Positions 1 to 8,460 are shown, numbered from the stretch's first letter. The stretch: DNA of 64,000 nucleotides from Bradyrhizobium monzae (GCF_021458635.1 NZ_JAIRDQ010000005.1:434001-498000); one strand, 5' to 3'. Notes: generated by a model not told the origin, from the sequence alone. Made by a program: numbers and translations.

Positions 1-365
1 CGCGTGCCGATACCGGCCAGGTCGCCGTCGTCTTCACCAAGGGCGGCTTCATCGTCGGCGTCGGCGGCGGGGAGGGCGTGCTGGTCTACCACGGCAAGAA
101 ATATCCCTTCACCGTATCCGGCATGAGCGTCGGCTTCACGATCGGCGCCTCGACCACCAAGCTGGTCGGCCGGGCCCTCAACCTGAGGGGGCCGCAGTCG
201 TTCGAGGGGTCCTACGCGGCAGGCGGAGCGGGGGGCGCGGTCGCAGCAGGCGCGGGCGCCGTGCAGCTGCAGAACGGCAATGGCGTGATCCTTCAGCTCA
301 GCGGGCCGAAGGTCGGCGCGGAAGTATCGGCCGCGGTCGGCGGCGTCACGATCCGGCTGAAATAA
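1..365 (+). CDS. Partial secreted-type protein of unknown function (C-terminal part), paralogue of the gene at 9358-9816
   Basis: The reading frame is open from base 3 to the TAA at 363-365 and enters from outside the window, so the start is not visible. The visible 120 residues are rich in Gly, Ala and Val. They follow the pattern GGFIVGVGGGEGVLVYHGKKYPF, a variable middle, then an LQLSGPK-like segment and a short beta-rich end. The protein at 9358-9816 has the same layout (GLLVGGGIGSGTLVYRGKTYPF, then IVLQGPKAG), so the two are paralogues. That copy has a signal peptide, so this one is probably exported too. The glycine-rich pattern recalls small periplasmic families such as DUF1134/EipA or Ysc84, but I cannot assign it. 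A strong terminator follows at 391-420. Confidence 0.7.
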   Translation, partial: RADTGQVAVVFTKGGFIVGVGGGEGVLVYHGKKYPFTVSGMSVGFTIGASTTKLVGRALNLRGPQSFEGSYAAGGAGGAVAAGAGAVQLQNGNGVILQLSGPKVGAEVSAAVGGVTIRLK

Positions 366-390
366 GCCCGAGAACGAGGCTCACGGCAGG

Positions 391-420
391 ACGGGCTGCG
401 TCACCGCAGCCCGTTTTTTT
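391..420 (+). terminator. Rho-independent terminator
   Basis: A perfect 10-bp stem (391-400 with 405-414), a TCAC loop and a run of seven T follow the stop codon of the partial first gene by 25 bases. The site lies between two convergent genes, so it closes the plus-strand unit before the PPK2 gene on the other strand. Confidence 0.85.
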
Positions 421-439
421 CGCTTCAGAATTGCGCGCT

Positions 440-1240
440 TCAGTATCGTTCCTCGACGAACTTCAGTCCGCGCAGGCTGGCCTGGTCGTTGTAGCGTCCC
501 TTGTGGGAGCGCGGCGGCAGCTCGACCTTCTCGCGCTTGATCTTCTTGTAGGGGATCGTTTGCAGAATATGCGAGATGACGTTGAGCCGTGCGCGCCGCT
601 TGTCGTTCGAGCGGATCAGCCGCCAGGGCGCATGCTTGGTGTCGGTCGCCTCGAACATCATGTCGCGCGCGCGGGAGTAATCGTACCAGCGTCCGAACGA
701 CTCGGTGTCCATTGGGCTCAGCTTCCACTGCCGCAGCGGATCCTCGATACGCGCCTTGAAGCGAAGCTCCTGCTCCTCCATCCCGACCTCGAGCCACAGC
801 TTGATCAGGACCATGCCGGCGTCCACGGCGAATTTCTCGACCAGCGGACACAACTCGAGAAAGCGCTTGTGGTCGGCCGGCGAGCAGAAGCCCATGACAT
901 ATTCGACGCCGGCGCGATTGTACCAGCTGCGATCGAAAATCACGATCTCACCGCCGGCCGGGAATTGCTCGATATAGCGCTGCAGGAACAGCTGCGATTT
1001 TTGCCGGTCGGAGGGCGCGGGCAGAGCGCAGACCCGGAAGACCCGCGGGCTGACTTTTTCCGTCAAGGCCTTGATGGTCCCACCCTTGCCGGCGGCGTCA
1101 CGGCCCTCGAAGATGATGATCACCTTCAATTTCTGGGCCTTGACCCATTCCTGGAGATGGCAGAGCTCGACCTGGAGCTTTTCGAGCTCCTTCTCATAGG
1201 CCTTGCGCTTCATTTTCTCCGCGGGCTCATCCTTGGCCAT
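440..1240 (-). CDS. ppk2: Polyphosphate kinase 2 (PPK2 family)
   Basis: PPK2 enzymes transfer phosphate between polyphosphate and nucleotides in the cytoplasm. The 266-residue product has the family's Walker A loop, GRDAAGKGG (about residues 46-54), the Walker B/lid segment with DRSWYNRAGVE (about 103-113), and the conserved EEQELRF and RWYDYSRARD segments. The length fits single-domain PPK2 proteins. I chose the ATG at 1240 (MAKDEPAEK); an in-frame start at 1267 would add nine residues. It lies 37 bases behind the 1278-1730 gene on the same strand. The two probably share a promoter near 1764, under the FixK-type box at 1799-1812. Which nucleotide it uses (ADP or GDP) cannot be read from the sequence. 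Confidence 0.92.
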   Translation of the reverse strand: MAKDEPAEKMKRKAYEKELEKLQVELCHLQEWVKAQKLKVIIIFEGRDAAGKGGTIKALTEKVSPRVFRVCALPAPSDRQKSQLFLQRYIEQFPAGGEIVIFDRSWYNRAGVEYVMGFCSPADHKRFLELCPLVEKFAVDAGMVLIKLWLEVGMEEQELRFKARIEDPLRQWKLSPMDTESFGRWYDYSRARDMMFEATDTKHAPWRLIRSNDKRRARLNVISHILQTIPYKKIKREKVELPPRSHKGRYNDQASLRGLKFVEERY

Positions 1241-1277
1241 GCCTGTCCTTTCCGTTGCACGTGTCATTCGTCCAAGA

Positions 1278-1730
1278 TTACTCGTCCCACGAAATGGTCA
1301 CGCCAATATCGCCAGGTACGCCGCCCGGGAAATCGATGATCTGATAGGCGATGCGGTAACCTCGGGGTCGGAGGTAGTCGGCCCAGAGCTGGAATATCTC
1401 CCTGGGGATCCCGGTCAGCGTAGTTTCCCAGCCTTTCTCCATCTGGTTGATGGCGCGCCCCTTGTCGGTGCAGAGCGAGTTGGGGAAGCGATAGACCAGC
1501 ACCTCGGTCAGGCCGTTTCGCACGGCACGCTGGATGATGGTTGCGGCCAGCTTGATCTTCTCTTCCTCGCTCTTGCCGGAGGGCTTGCTCAGGCGCTCGA
1601 TCAGCGCACGTTTTTCGGCGTCGGCAGCGGTCGCAAGGCGCACGTACTCGTCCGCCTTTTCGGCGTCCTTCAGCGCCGCCTCCTTCCGGATCTGGGCGGC
1701 ATCAGGGATGAGGTTGTCAAACCCGGGCAT
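1278..1730 (-). CDS. Conserved hypothetical protein upstream of ppk2
   Basis: The 150-residue protein has no signal peptide or membrane segment. The first half is charged and probably helical (AQIRKEAALKDAEKADEYVRL). The second half is mixed and contains the Trp-rich stretch IFQLWADYLRPRGYRIAY. I do not recognise a named domain. It is the first gene of a likely two-gene minus-strand unit with ppk2. It is divergent from the DUF3302 gene, and the 142-base gap between them holds a perfect FixK/FNR-type box. The context suggests a role in low-oxygen or stress physiology, but that is inference. Confidence 0.75.
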   Translation of the reverse strand: MPGFDNLIPDAAQIRKEAALKDAEKADEYVRLATAADAEKRALIERLSKPSGKSEEEKIKLAATIIQRAVRNGLTEVLVYRFPNSLCTDKGRAINQMEKGWETTLTGIPREIFQLWADYLRPRGYRIAYQIIDFPGGVPGDIGVTISWDE

Positions 1731-1798
1731 GGCTGCTCCTCAATGGCTGACTGCAGTTCTGCACGGACGAAAGCTAGGTCTGGCAGCGGGGCGTTCCC

Positions 1799-1812
1799 TT
1801 GATTCAAATCAA
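1799..1812. promoter_or_regulatory. FixK/FNR-type box between divergent units
   Basis: TTGAT-TCAA-ATCAA is a perfect TTGAT-N4-ATCAA palindrome. Its centre is 67 bases from the TTG start at 1873 and 75 bases from the minus-strand start at 1730. Transcription starts about 41 bases from the centre, as in class II CRP/FNR promoters, would leave leaders of roughly 26 and 34 bases in the two directions. The same motif recurs at 5547 and 6691. Confidence 0.7.
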
Positions 1813-1872
1813 GCAAACCGACAGACTGCCTGAACACGGTGCCGCAAGAGCACGTTTGACGGGGAGAGGCAT

Positions 1873-2310
1873 TTGAACGATCAGCTGCATCCGATGGCCC
1901 CACACCATCTGCCGTTCTATCTCGCGCCCGGAAGTGGAACCGATACGCTGATGGTGGTAATGGGGCTATTCCTGATTGGCACCGTGCTCTGGGTCGGCAC
2001 GCTCTACTGGAAGCTGCACAGCCTCCCAGAGCGGATGGCACACAAATCGCAGAAGCTGCAGCTCGAGTTTGTCGCCGTGCTCGGCCTGATCTCGCTGTTC
2101 ACGCACATGCACATTTTCTGGATCGCGGGCCTGCTGCTCGCGCTGATCGACCTTCCCGACTTCGGAACGCCGCTGCGCAGCATCGCCGGTTCGGTCGAGA
2201 AGATTGCGGATTCGACGCCCGGGCAGGATGACGAGCCGAACGAGACTGGGCCGGCTCCCACCCCTGCGGGCGCGCCGGATACCGGCCGGACGGAGCACAT
2301 TCATGCTTGA
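1873..2310 (+). CDS. DUF3302 family inner-membrane protein (YiaW-like)
   Basis: The 145-residue product has two hydrophobic segments (about residues 28-47 and 67-92) separated by the loop LHSLPERMAHKSQKLQLE, then a hydrophilic Pro-rich tail. The loop followed by LGLISLFTHMHIFWI fits the DUF3302 family, which in enterobacteria (YiaW) is encoded beside an HlyD-type protein (YiaV). The same pairing occurs here. The TTG start at 1873 follows a purine-rich GGGGAGAGG; an ATG at 1894 is the alternative. The stop overlaps the next gene's start by 8 bases, so the pair is translationally linked. It is probably an accessory subunit of an inner-membrane export or envelope complex. Confidence 0.82.
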   Translation: MNDQLHPMAPHHLPFYLAPGSGTDTLMVVMGLFLIGTVLWVGTLYWKLHSLPERMAHKSQKLQLEFVAVLGLISLFTHMHIFWIAGLLLALIDLPDFGTPLRSIAGSVEKIADSTPGQDDEPNETGPAPTPAGAPDTGRTEHIHA

Positions 2311-3535
2311 GCTCATGATCTGCTCCCTGGTGACGATCCTGCCGGACTATCTCTATCGCCGCTATGCCCAGGGCAAACGCTTCGGAAAGGAGATCACCTT
2401 CTTCTCGATCTGGTATGAGCTGCGCTGGGGCATCACCGGCTGCCTGATGCTGACGGTGTCGCTGATCACGATGATCTTCTACTTCCACCCGACCACCTCG
2501 TCGGCGACCCTCTATTTTCGAACCGTGCCGATCCTGCCCGAAGGCTCGGGCCGTGTGGCGCAAGTCAACATCGGCTTCAGCGCACCGGTAAAGAAGGGCG
2601 ACGTGCTGTTCACGCTCGACAGCTCGAAGCAGAAGGCCGCGTTCGAAACGGCGAAACGGAAAGTGGCCGAGGTCGATGCTATGATGCAGACGGCTCAGGC
2701 TGACGTGGTCAAGGCCGAGGCGCAGGTCGGCGAGGCCAAGGCCAACTATCAGCAAGCCAAGGATGAGCTCGAGGTCAAGAGCGAGCTCCAGCGCCGCAAT
2801 CCCGGTATCGTTCCGCAGCGCGACATCGATAAGTTGCAGGTGCTGGTCGATCAGCGCCAGTCCGGCATCGACGCCGCGAACGCCGCGAGGCAATCGGCAT
2901 CCTTGCAGGTCTCCACTTTGCTGCCCGCGCAGAAGGCCAGCGCGGAAGCCGCGCTCGACGAGGCTCAGGTCGATCTTGACAAGACGTTCATCCGCGCCGG
3001 CGTCGACGGTCGCGTCGAGCAATTCTTCCTTCGCCCTGGCGACCTCGTCGCCCAGATCATGCGCCCGGCGGGTGTGTTAATTCCTGAAGGCGCCGGAGCC
3101 AAGGCCTTGCAGGCAGGTTTCGGCCAGATCGAAGCGCAGGTGATGAAGGTCGGCATGGTGGCGGAGGCGACCTGCATCTCGAAGCCATGGGTCATCATCC
3201 CCATGGTGATTACGACGGTGCAGGATTATATCGCAGCCGGACAGTTTCGCGCAGGCGAGCAACTGATCGATCCGCAAAGTGCCGTCCGTCCCGGCACGAT
3301 CCTGGTGTTCCTGGAGCCGCTCTACAAAGGCGGCCTCGACGGCGTCACGCCTGGCAGCAGCTGCATCGTCAACGCCTATACCAGCAACCACGAGGAAATC
3401 TCGGCGAATGACACGCCAACCAGCCGCAAGATCGCATTGCACGTCGTCGACGGCGTCGGCCTGGTGCACGCGTTGCTGCTGCGCATCCAGGCGCTGTTGC
3501 TGCCGATCCAGACGCTGGTGCTGAGCGGCCATTGA
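2303..3535 (+). CDS. HlyD/EmrA-type membrane fusion protein (YiaV/YibH-like)
   Basis: This is a periplasmic adaptor of 410 residues. It has a cytoplasmic N-terminus, one membrane anchor (about residues 34-54), a biotinyl-lipoyl-like half-motif (GRVAQVNIGFSAPVKKGDVLF), a long Ala/Gln/Lys-rich coiled coil (about 112-225), then the second lipoyl half (TFIRAGVDGRVEQFFLRPGD) and a beta-barrel region. The ATG at 2303 sits inside the end of the DUF3302 gene. There is no inner-membrane pump or ABC protein beside it, so its transport partner is unknown. The C-terminal hydrophobic run (LLLRIQALLLPIQTLVL) is unusual for the class. Confidence 0.87.
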   Translation: MLELMICSLVTILPDYLYRRYAQGKRFGKEITFFSIWYELRWGITGCLMLTVSLITMIFYFHPTTSSATLYFRTVPILPEGSGRVAQVNIGFSAPVKKGDVLFTLDSSKQKAAFETAKRKVAEVDAMMQTAQADVVKAEAQVGEAKANYQQAKDELEVKSELQRRNPGIVPQRDIDKLQVLVDQRQSGIDAANAARQSASLQVSTLLPAQKASAEAALDEAQVDLDKTFIRAGVDGRVEQFFLRPGDLVAQIMRPAGVLIPEGAGAKALQAGFGQIEAQVMKVGMVAEATCISKPWVIIPMVITTVQDYIAAGQFRAGEQLIDPQSAVRPGTILVFLEPLYKGGLDGVTPGSSCIVNAYTSNHEEISANDTPTSRKIALHVVDGVGLVHALLLRIQALLLPIQTLVLSGH

Positions 3536-3633
3536 ACACTCGTAATCGGGAATCCCCATGCCTCTGTCTAAACCACGCAATTCTCGCTAGGATTGCCCCT
3601 GAGAGCGGCTGTTTGAAGCCGCCGGGGAGACGG

Positions 3634-5535
3634 ATGAGCGGGCGCGTGACCGTCGCGTTAGTCAAACCGTGGCGGGCCACGGCTCTGCTTCTATGGCTCG
3701 GCTTGATACTCGCCGCATGCATCCCGTCCAGATCGGCCGTTGCCGTCGAGCTTAGTGACCCCCGCTATCGCGAGTTGAAGCGCGTTCTGGTGCTGTATTC
3801 GTTCGGCCGGGAATTCCGCCCCTGGAGCGAGTATGCACGGAGCATCAAGGCCGAGCTGGAGCGGCAATCGCCATGGCCGCTTGACATCCAGGAGCACACA
3901 CTGCTCACCGCACGCTTCAACAATCCGGGCCCGGAAGCGCCATTCGCCGAATATCTCGGCTCACTCTATCAGGGCGCGCTGCCCGACATCATTATCAGCA
4001 TCGGCGCACCGGCCGCGCGGTTCGTGCAGCGATACCGGAGCAAGCTGTTTCCCGATACGCCGATGGTCCTGACGGTGGTCGAGGAGCGGTTGGTAAATCG
4101 TTCCGATCTTACCGACAAGGACGTCGTTGTATCCGTCCGCAACGACTTCGTGGCGGCTTTCGAGAGTATCCTCCAGGTAATGCCGGATACCAAGACCGTC
4201 GCTGTGGTGATCGGCGCGTCGCCGCTGGAGAAATTCTGGGTCGACGAGGTCACGCGCGAGCTGAAGCCGCTCCAAGGCCGGCTCGCGATCGTCTGGTATT
4301 CGGATCTGTCGTTCGAAGAAATCCTGAAGCGTGCGGCGAAGCTTCCGCCGCATACGGTGCTGTTCTGGGGCCTGATGTCGGTCGACGCAGCCGGAATCGT
4401 TCATGAAGGCGATATTGCGTTGCGCGGGCTGCATGAGGTCGCGAACGCGCCGATCTTTTCCTATCAGGAGCCGTTCTTCGGCGGCAGCACCGTGGGCGGC
4501 CCGATGCATTCGACAATGGAAACGAGCCGCAGGAGCGTCGATGCCGCCATTCGCATCCTCCGCGGGGAGAAGCCGTCCAACATCAAATACGAGCCGATTG
4601 GGTTCGCTGCGCCGAAATACGATTGGCGTGAGCTGCAACGCTGGGGCATCGGCGCAAGCAATCTGCCCGCCGGGAGCGAGATTCTGTTTCGCGAGCCAAC
4701 CATTTGGGAGAGCTATCGCTGGCAGATACTCCTGATCGCCGCCATCATTCTGGTGCAGGCAGGACTGATCAGCGTGCTGCTGCATGAACGCCACCGCCGC
4801 CGGGCCGCTGAGGTCGAGTCACGTCAGCGCTTTGTCGAGCTAGCGCACGCCAATCGCTATTCGGCCGTCGGAGAACTGACGACGTCGATCGCCCACGAGC
4901 TGAACCAGCCGCTTGGCTCCATTCTGACCAACGCCGAGACGGCGGAACTCATGCTCAAGGCTGCCTCGCCCGATCTGGACGAAATCAAGCATATTCTTGC
5001 TGACATCAGGCGCGACGACCTTCGGGCGAGCGAGGTGATCCGTCGCCTCCGCAGCGTCCTGAAGAAGACGCCGTTTGAAATCCGGAAGCTCGAGCTCAAC
5101 GACACGGTGTGCGAAGCGATCGGGTTGGCAGCGGCCGTTGCCAATGGACGTCGCATTGCGCTGAGCTATGTGCCTGCCGTCACCGCTCTGCCGATCAAGG
5201 GCGATCCCGTCCAGCTGCAGCAAGTCGTTCTCAACCTCATCATCAACGCGATGGACGCGATCTCCGATGCGGACATTACGAAGCGCGAGGTGAGTGTGGC
5301 GACGGCCCGCGCCGGCAACCAGGCCGAGATCAGGATCATCGACACCGGCCCTGGCATCGCGACCGGCGATCTCGCAAGTGTCTTCAATCCATTTTTTACG
5401 ACCAAGCCGGAAGGCATGGGGATGGGGCTTGCGATCGCCAAAACCATCGTGGAGGCCCATCACGGCACGATGGCAGCCGAGAACCTGCCAGCGGGTGGGG
5501 CGCTGTTCGTGGTCAGGCTGCCGATCGTCCGATAA
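3634..5535 (+). CDS. Sensor histidine kinase with periplasmic substrate-binding-protein-like sensor
   Basis: The 633-residue protein starts with a lipoprotein- or anchor-like hydrophobic segment (about 13-32, ending LAAC). Next is a roughly 320-residue extracytoplasmic region resembling the ABC substrate-binding family PF04392 (VLVLYSFGREF, PDIIISIGAPAARF). A membrane helix (about 368-388) follows, then a HisKA domain (H-box SIAHELNQPLGS) and a HATPase domain with N box (LNLIINAMDAI), G1 (DTGPGIA), F (FNPFFTTK) and G2 (GMGMGLAI). The chosen ATG has GGGGAGA upstream. No response regulator is adjacent, so this is an orphan kinase. The next gene encodes a free protein of the same binding family, which may share its ligand. 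Confidence 0.88.
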   Translation: MSGRVTVALVKPWRATALLLWLGLILAACIPSRSAVAVELSDPRYRELKRVLVLYSFGREFRPWSEYARSIKAELERQSPWPLDIQEHTLLTARFNNPGPEAPFAEYLGSLYQGALPDIIISIGAPAARFVQRYRSKLFPDTPMVLTVVEERLVNRSDLTDKDVVVSVRNDFVAAFESILQVMPDTKTVAVVIGASPLEKFWVDEVTRELKPLQGRLAIVWYSDLSFEEILKRAAKLPPHTVLFWGLMSVDAAGIVHEGDIALRGLHEVANAPIFSYQEPFFGGSTVGGPMHSTMETSRRSVDAAIRILRGEKPSNIKYEPIGFAAPKYDWRELQRWGIGASNLPAGSEILFREPTIWESYRWQILLIAAIILVQAGLISVLLHERHRRRAAEVESRQRFVELAHANRYSAVGELTTSIAHELNQPLGSILTNAETAELMLKAASPDLDEIKHILADIRRDDLRASEVIRRLRSVLKKTPFEIRKLELNDTVCEAIGLAAAVANGRRIALSYVPAVTALPIKGDPVQLQQVVLNLIINAMDAISDADITKREVSVATARAGNQAEIRIIDTGPGIATGDLASVFNPFFTTKPEGMGMGLAIAKTIVEAHHGTMAAENLPAGGALFVVRLPIVR

Positions 5536-5546
5536 CGACCGGTATC

Positions 5547-5560
5547 TTGATCTCGATCAA
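5547..5560. promoter_or_regulatory. FixK/FNR-type box upstream of the substrate-binding-protein gene
   Basis: The 14-base palindrome TTGATCTCGATCAA is identical to the site at 6691-6704. Its centre is about 94 bases before the ATG at 5648, leaving a leader of roughly 50 bases if transcription starts about 41 bases downstream. Confidence 0.65.
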
Positions 5561-5647
5561 AACTCGCAGATCGGCAGCGCCATTCCTTTCGCAGTAGTGT
5601 CATGCATGACCAAGACGGGCGCGGACAGTCGGGAGTGATAGGGTGCA

Positions 5648-6654
5648 ATGAGACGCCGTGGTTTCATGTCGCTGGTCGGCGCAGCGGCTGCGCTTCCTGC
5701 CCTCGCCATGGCCCAGGATGCGCCTCACAACAGGATGCCGTCGGTTGGCGTGCTGACCGGCAACGTGCCCGGCGATCCCGGCGCGCAGATGCGCGTCGAT
5801 GCCTTTCAGCAGGGGCTGGCCGATCGGGGCTGGCCGATCGGGGCTGGATCGCAAACCAGAATTACCGGCTTGAAGTGCGCTGGCCGGGGCCCAATCCGGC
5901 GCGGCAGCAATCGGAGGCGCTCGAACTCGTCGCCACCCGGCCGGACGTGCTGTTTGCGACCAGCACGGGAGCGACCCTGGCGTTGCGCGGCGCAACGCAG
6001 CGCATTCCGATTGTTTTCGTGGGACTGTCCGATCCCGTCGGAACCGGCCTCGTCGTCAATCTCGCCCGGCCGGACAGCAATCTCACCGGCTTCTCGCTCT
6101 ATGAGCATTCGATGAGCGGGAAGTGGCTCAGCCTCTTGAAGGACATGGTGCCGGACCTGGGTCATGCCGCCGTTCTGTTCAATCCGGAATCGGCGCCATA
6201 CGCGCCGTTTTATCTCCAGGCCGCGCGCCAGATGGAAAATCGTCTCGGCATGAAGGTGACTGGCGCCAGCGTCCGCAACGGCGCGGAGATCGCGGTGGCG
6301 ATCGAGGCCGCAGCGCGCGTCGGCAGCGGCATTGTGGTGCTGCCGGACGGCGGCTTCTTCGCGGCACAGAGCGGGATGACCATCCCATTACTGGCAGAGC
6401 GCCGCGTTCCGGCGATTTACGCCGTCCGCTTCTACACGGTCAACGGCGGCCTGATGTCCTATGGCGCCGATCTCGCCCAGCAGTTTCGCGACGGCGCCGC
6501 CTATGTCGACCGCATCCTGCGCGGCGCTGAAATTCGAACGCTGCCGGTGCAGTTTGCTACCAAGTTCGAGCTGGTCATCAACATGAAGGTCGCCAATGCG
6601 CTTGGGCTCACAGTGCCCTGCCAGCTTCTGATGGAGGCCGAGCTGATCGAGTGA
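5648..6654 (+). pseudogene. ABC transporter substrate-binding protein (PF04392-like), frameshifted by a 14-bp tandem duplication
   Basis: The frame opens with a twin-arginine-like signal (MRRRGFMSLVGAAAALPALAMAQ) and reads as a substrate-binding protein to about base 5830. The rest of the family sequence continues in another frame from about 5846 to the TGA at 6654 (for example IPIVFVGLSDPVGTGLVVNLARP). Between them the 14-base unit GGGGCTGGCCGATC occurs twice in tandem (5812-5825, 5826-5839), followed by 8 more matching bases. Removing one copy restores a continuous reading, QQGLADRGWIANQNY, and a normal protein of about 330 residues. Either the gene is recently broken, or it slips reversibly, or the assembly has a repeat error. 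A FixK-type box lies upstream. Confidence 0.85.
5812..5847. repeat. 14-bp direct tandem repeat (2.6 copies)
   Basis: GGGGCTGGCCGATC is repeated exactly at 5812-5825 and 5826-5839, and GGGGCTGG follows at 5840-5847. Fourteen is not a multiple of three, so the extra copy shifts the frame of the surrounding substrate-binding-protein gene. Confidence 0.95.
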
Positions 6655-6690
6655 GGTTTCGCATTGCAACAGCACTGCGGCGCGGTTCCG

Positions 6691-6704
6691 TTGATCTCGA
6701 TCAA
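6691..6704. promoter_or_regulatory. FixK/FNR-type box upstream of the DUF3300 gene
   Basis: A perfect TTGATCTCGATCAA. Its centre is 62 bases before the ATG at 6760. A class II start about 41 bases downstream would give a 21-base leader that includes the GGAGG at 6750-6754. Confidence 0.72.
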
Positions 6705-6759
6705 CAAACGCCTGTGCGCCGGTCCGATGGTCGCGGACGGAACGCTTGTGGAGGTTGCG

Positions 6760-8460
6760 ATGGTTCGCTGCGGCAAGATCCTGATGGCGCTTACGCTGGT
6801 GATGGCGGTCCCCACCGCTGCAATGGCTCAGGCCACCACGCCGGCGGCCCCGACGACGCCGGTCGCTCCGAGCACGCAGGCGCAGCCCACAAATCCACCG
6901 GCGGCGGCGGCCGAACTCTTGAAACCCGAGCAGCTCGAGGCGCTGGTCGCGCCGATCGCGCTCTATCCCGACGAGCTCCTTGCCAATGTGCTGGCGGCCT
7001 CGACCTATCCGCTCGAAGTGGTGCAGGCCGACCGCTTCCTGAAGGAGCGCAGGAGCCTGAAGGGGGATGCGCTGAAGACCGAGGTGGACAAGCAGGGTTG
7101 GGACGACAGCGTCAAGGCGTTGGCCAGCACCGTCGATGTCCTGACCATGATGAGCGACAAGCTCGAATGGACCCAGAAGCTCGGCGATGCTTTTCTCGCC
7201 CAGCAGCCCGACGTGATGGATGCAATCCAGCGTCTGCGCAACAAGGCCTATGACAACAAGAAGCTGGTCACCACCAAGCAGCAGAAGGTCAGCATACAGA
7301 CCCAGGAGGGCAAGCAGGCGATCGTGATCCAGCAGGCTGATCCCGCGCAGATGTACGTGCCGTATTACGATCCGGCGACGGTCTACGGCACTTGGCCCTA
7401 CGCGGAATACCCGCCGTATTATTGGGGCTATCCATCCTATATCGGTGCCGGTGTGGTCGCGGCCGGCATCGCCTTCGGCACCGCCTGGGCGATCGGGCGC
7501 TGGGGCAATTATTGGGGCGGTGGCTGCAACTGGGGCAATCGCAACGTCTACATCAATCATCGCACCACCAACATCGGCAACGGCTGGCAGCACAATCCGG
7601 CGCATCGCGGCGGCGTGCGCTACAACAACACCAACGTTCAGCAGCGCTTCGGCAACAACAACGTCAGGGCCGGCGCGTCCGACCGGATGGATTTTCGCGG
7701 GCGTGATGGCAACCAGGTGCTGCGTCCGGATCAGGGAGCGCGTGATCGGGTGGGCGATCGTGCTGGTGATCGCGGCAACCCTGGTGATCGCGCAGGAGAT
7801 CGGGCCGGTGACCGTGCCGGCAATCGTGGCGATCGACCCGGTGGAGGCGACCGCGCCGGTGCAGGCGATCGTGCCAAGGGCGGTGGCGACCGGGCCAAGA
7901 ATGCTGGCAAGGGCGGTGGTGATCGCGCCAAAGGCGGCGGCGAGCGTGCCAAGGCTGCAAACCGTGGTGGCGGTGCGGCCGCCAACCGGAGCGGTGGCGG
8001 AAATCGCGGCGGCGCGATGAACGTCTCCTCCGGTCGGTCCGCAGCCGCAGCGTCGGCGCGTGGACGATCAAGTATGGCGAGCATGCCGCGCGGCGGCGGC
8101 GGACCGAGCATGGCCGGCCGTGGAGGTGGCGGTGGTGGCGGATTCCGAGGGGGAGGCGGAGGAGGCGGTCGTGGAGGCGGCGGCGGTGGCCGGCGGTCCG
8201 ACATCGCGCTGAAGCACGACATCGTCCTGCTCGGTCATCTCGGTAACGGCCTCGGCTACTATCGCTTCAGCTACATCGGCAGCGACAAGGCCTATGTCGG
8301 CGTGATGGCGCAGGAGGTCGAGCAGGTGATGCCCGACGCGGTGAGCCGCGGCCGCGACGGATATCTGCGCGTCGACTACGACAAGCTCGGGCTGACATTC
8401 CGCACCTACCGCGACTGGCTCGCCCGTGGCGCGAAGCTCCCGGCGGAGGAGACGCCATGA
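6760..8460 (+). CDS. DUF3300 protein with Gly/Asp/Arg repeats and a C-terminal peptidase-S74-like domain
   Basis: The product is an exported protein of 566 residues. The ATG at 6760 has GGAGG five bases upstream and begins a clear signal peptide ending AMAQ. A Pro/Thr linker leads to the DUF3300 domain (about 45-200; LVAPIALYPDELLANVLAAST is its hallmark). A Tyr/Trp/Gly-rich segment follows (about 205-260), then GDRAGDR-type repeats (about 325-405) and a poly-Gly/Arg stretch (about 445-478). The last 85 residues (SDIALKHDI, YVGVMAQEVEQVMPDAV, VDYDKLG) match the S74 intramolecular-chaperone pattern of phage tail fibres. Ser480 and Lys485 have the five-residue spacing of its Ser-Lys dyad. ATGA overlap links it to DUF2950. 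A FixK-type box lies upstream. Confidence 0.88.
   Translation: MVRCGKILMALTLVMAVPTAAMAQATTPAAPTTPVAPSTQAQPTNPPAAAAELLKPEQLEALVAPIALYPDELLANVLAASTYPLEVVQADRFLKERRSLKGDALKTEVDKQGWDDSVKALASTVDVLTMMSDKLEWTQKLGDAFLAQQPDVMDAIQRLRNKAYDNKKLVTTKQQKVSIQTQEGKQAIVIQQADPAQMYVPYYDPATVYGTWPYAEYPPYYWGYPSYIGAGVVAAGIAFGTAWAIGRWGNYWGGGCNWGNRNVYINHRTTNIGNGWQHNPAHRGGVRYNNTNVQQRFGNNNVRAGASDRMDFRGRDGNQVLRPDQGARDRVGDRAGDRGNPGDRAGDRAGDRAGNRGDRPGGGDRAGAGDRAKGGGDRAKNAGKGGGDRAKGGGERAKAANRGGGAAANRSGGGNRGGAMNVSSGRSAAAASARGRSSMASMPRGGGGPSMAGRGGGGGGGFRGGGGGGGRGGGGGGRRSDIALKHDIVLLGHLGNGLGYYRFSYIGSDKAYVGVMAQEVEQVMPDAVSRGRDGYLRVDYDKLGLTFRTYRDWLARGAKLPAEETP
7729..7990 (+). repeat. Coding low-complexity GDRA/GDR repeat region
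   Basis: Short imperfect tandem units encode Gly-Asp-Arg-Ala, drifting into GGDRAKGG units, inside the DUF3300 protein. The strongly skewed composition makes a long open frame of poly-Pro type on the other strand, which I regard as an artefact. Confidence 0.8.

Noticed and set aside
7731-8222. Poly-proline frame on the minus strand
   Set aside because: It mirrors the Gly/Arg/Asp repeats of the DUF3300 protein and is not a proline-rich gene.
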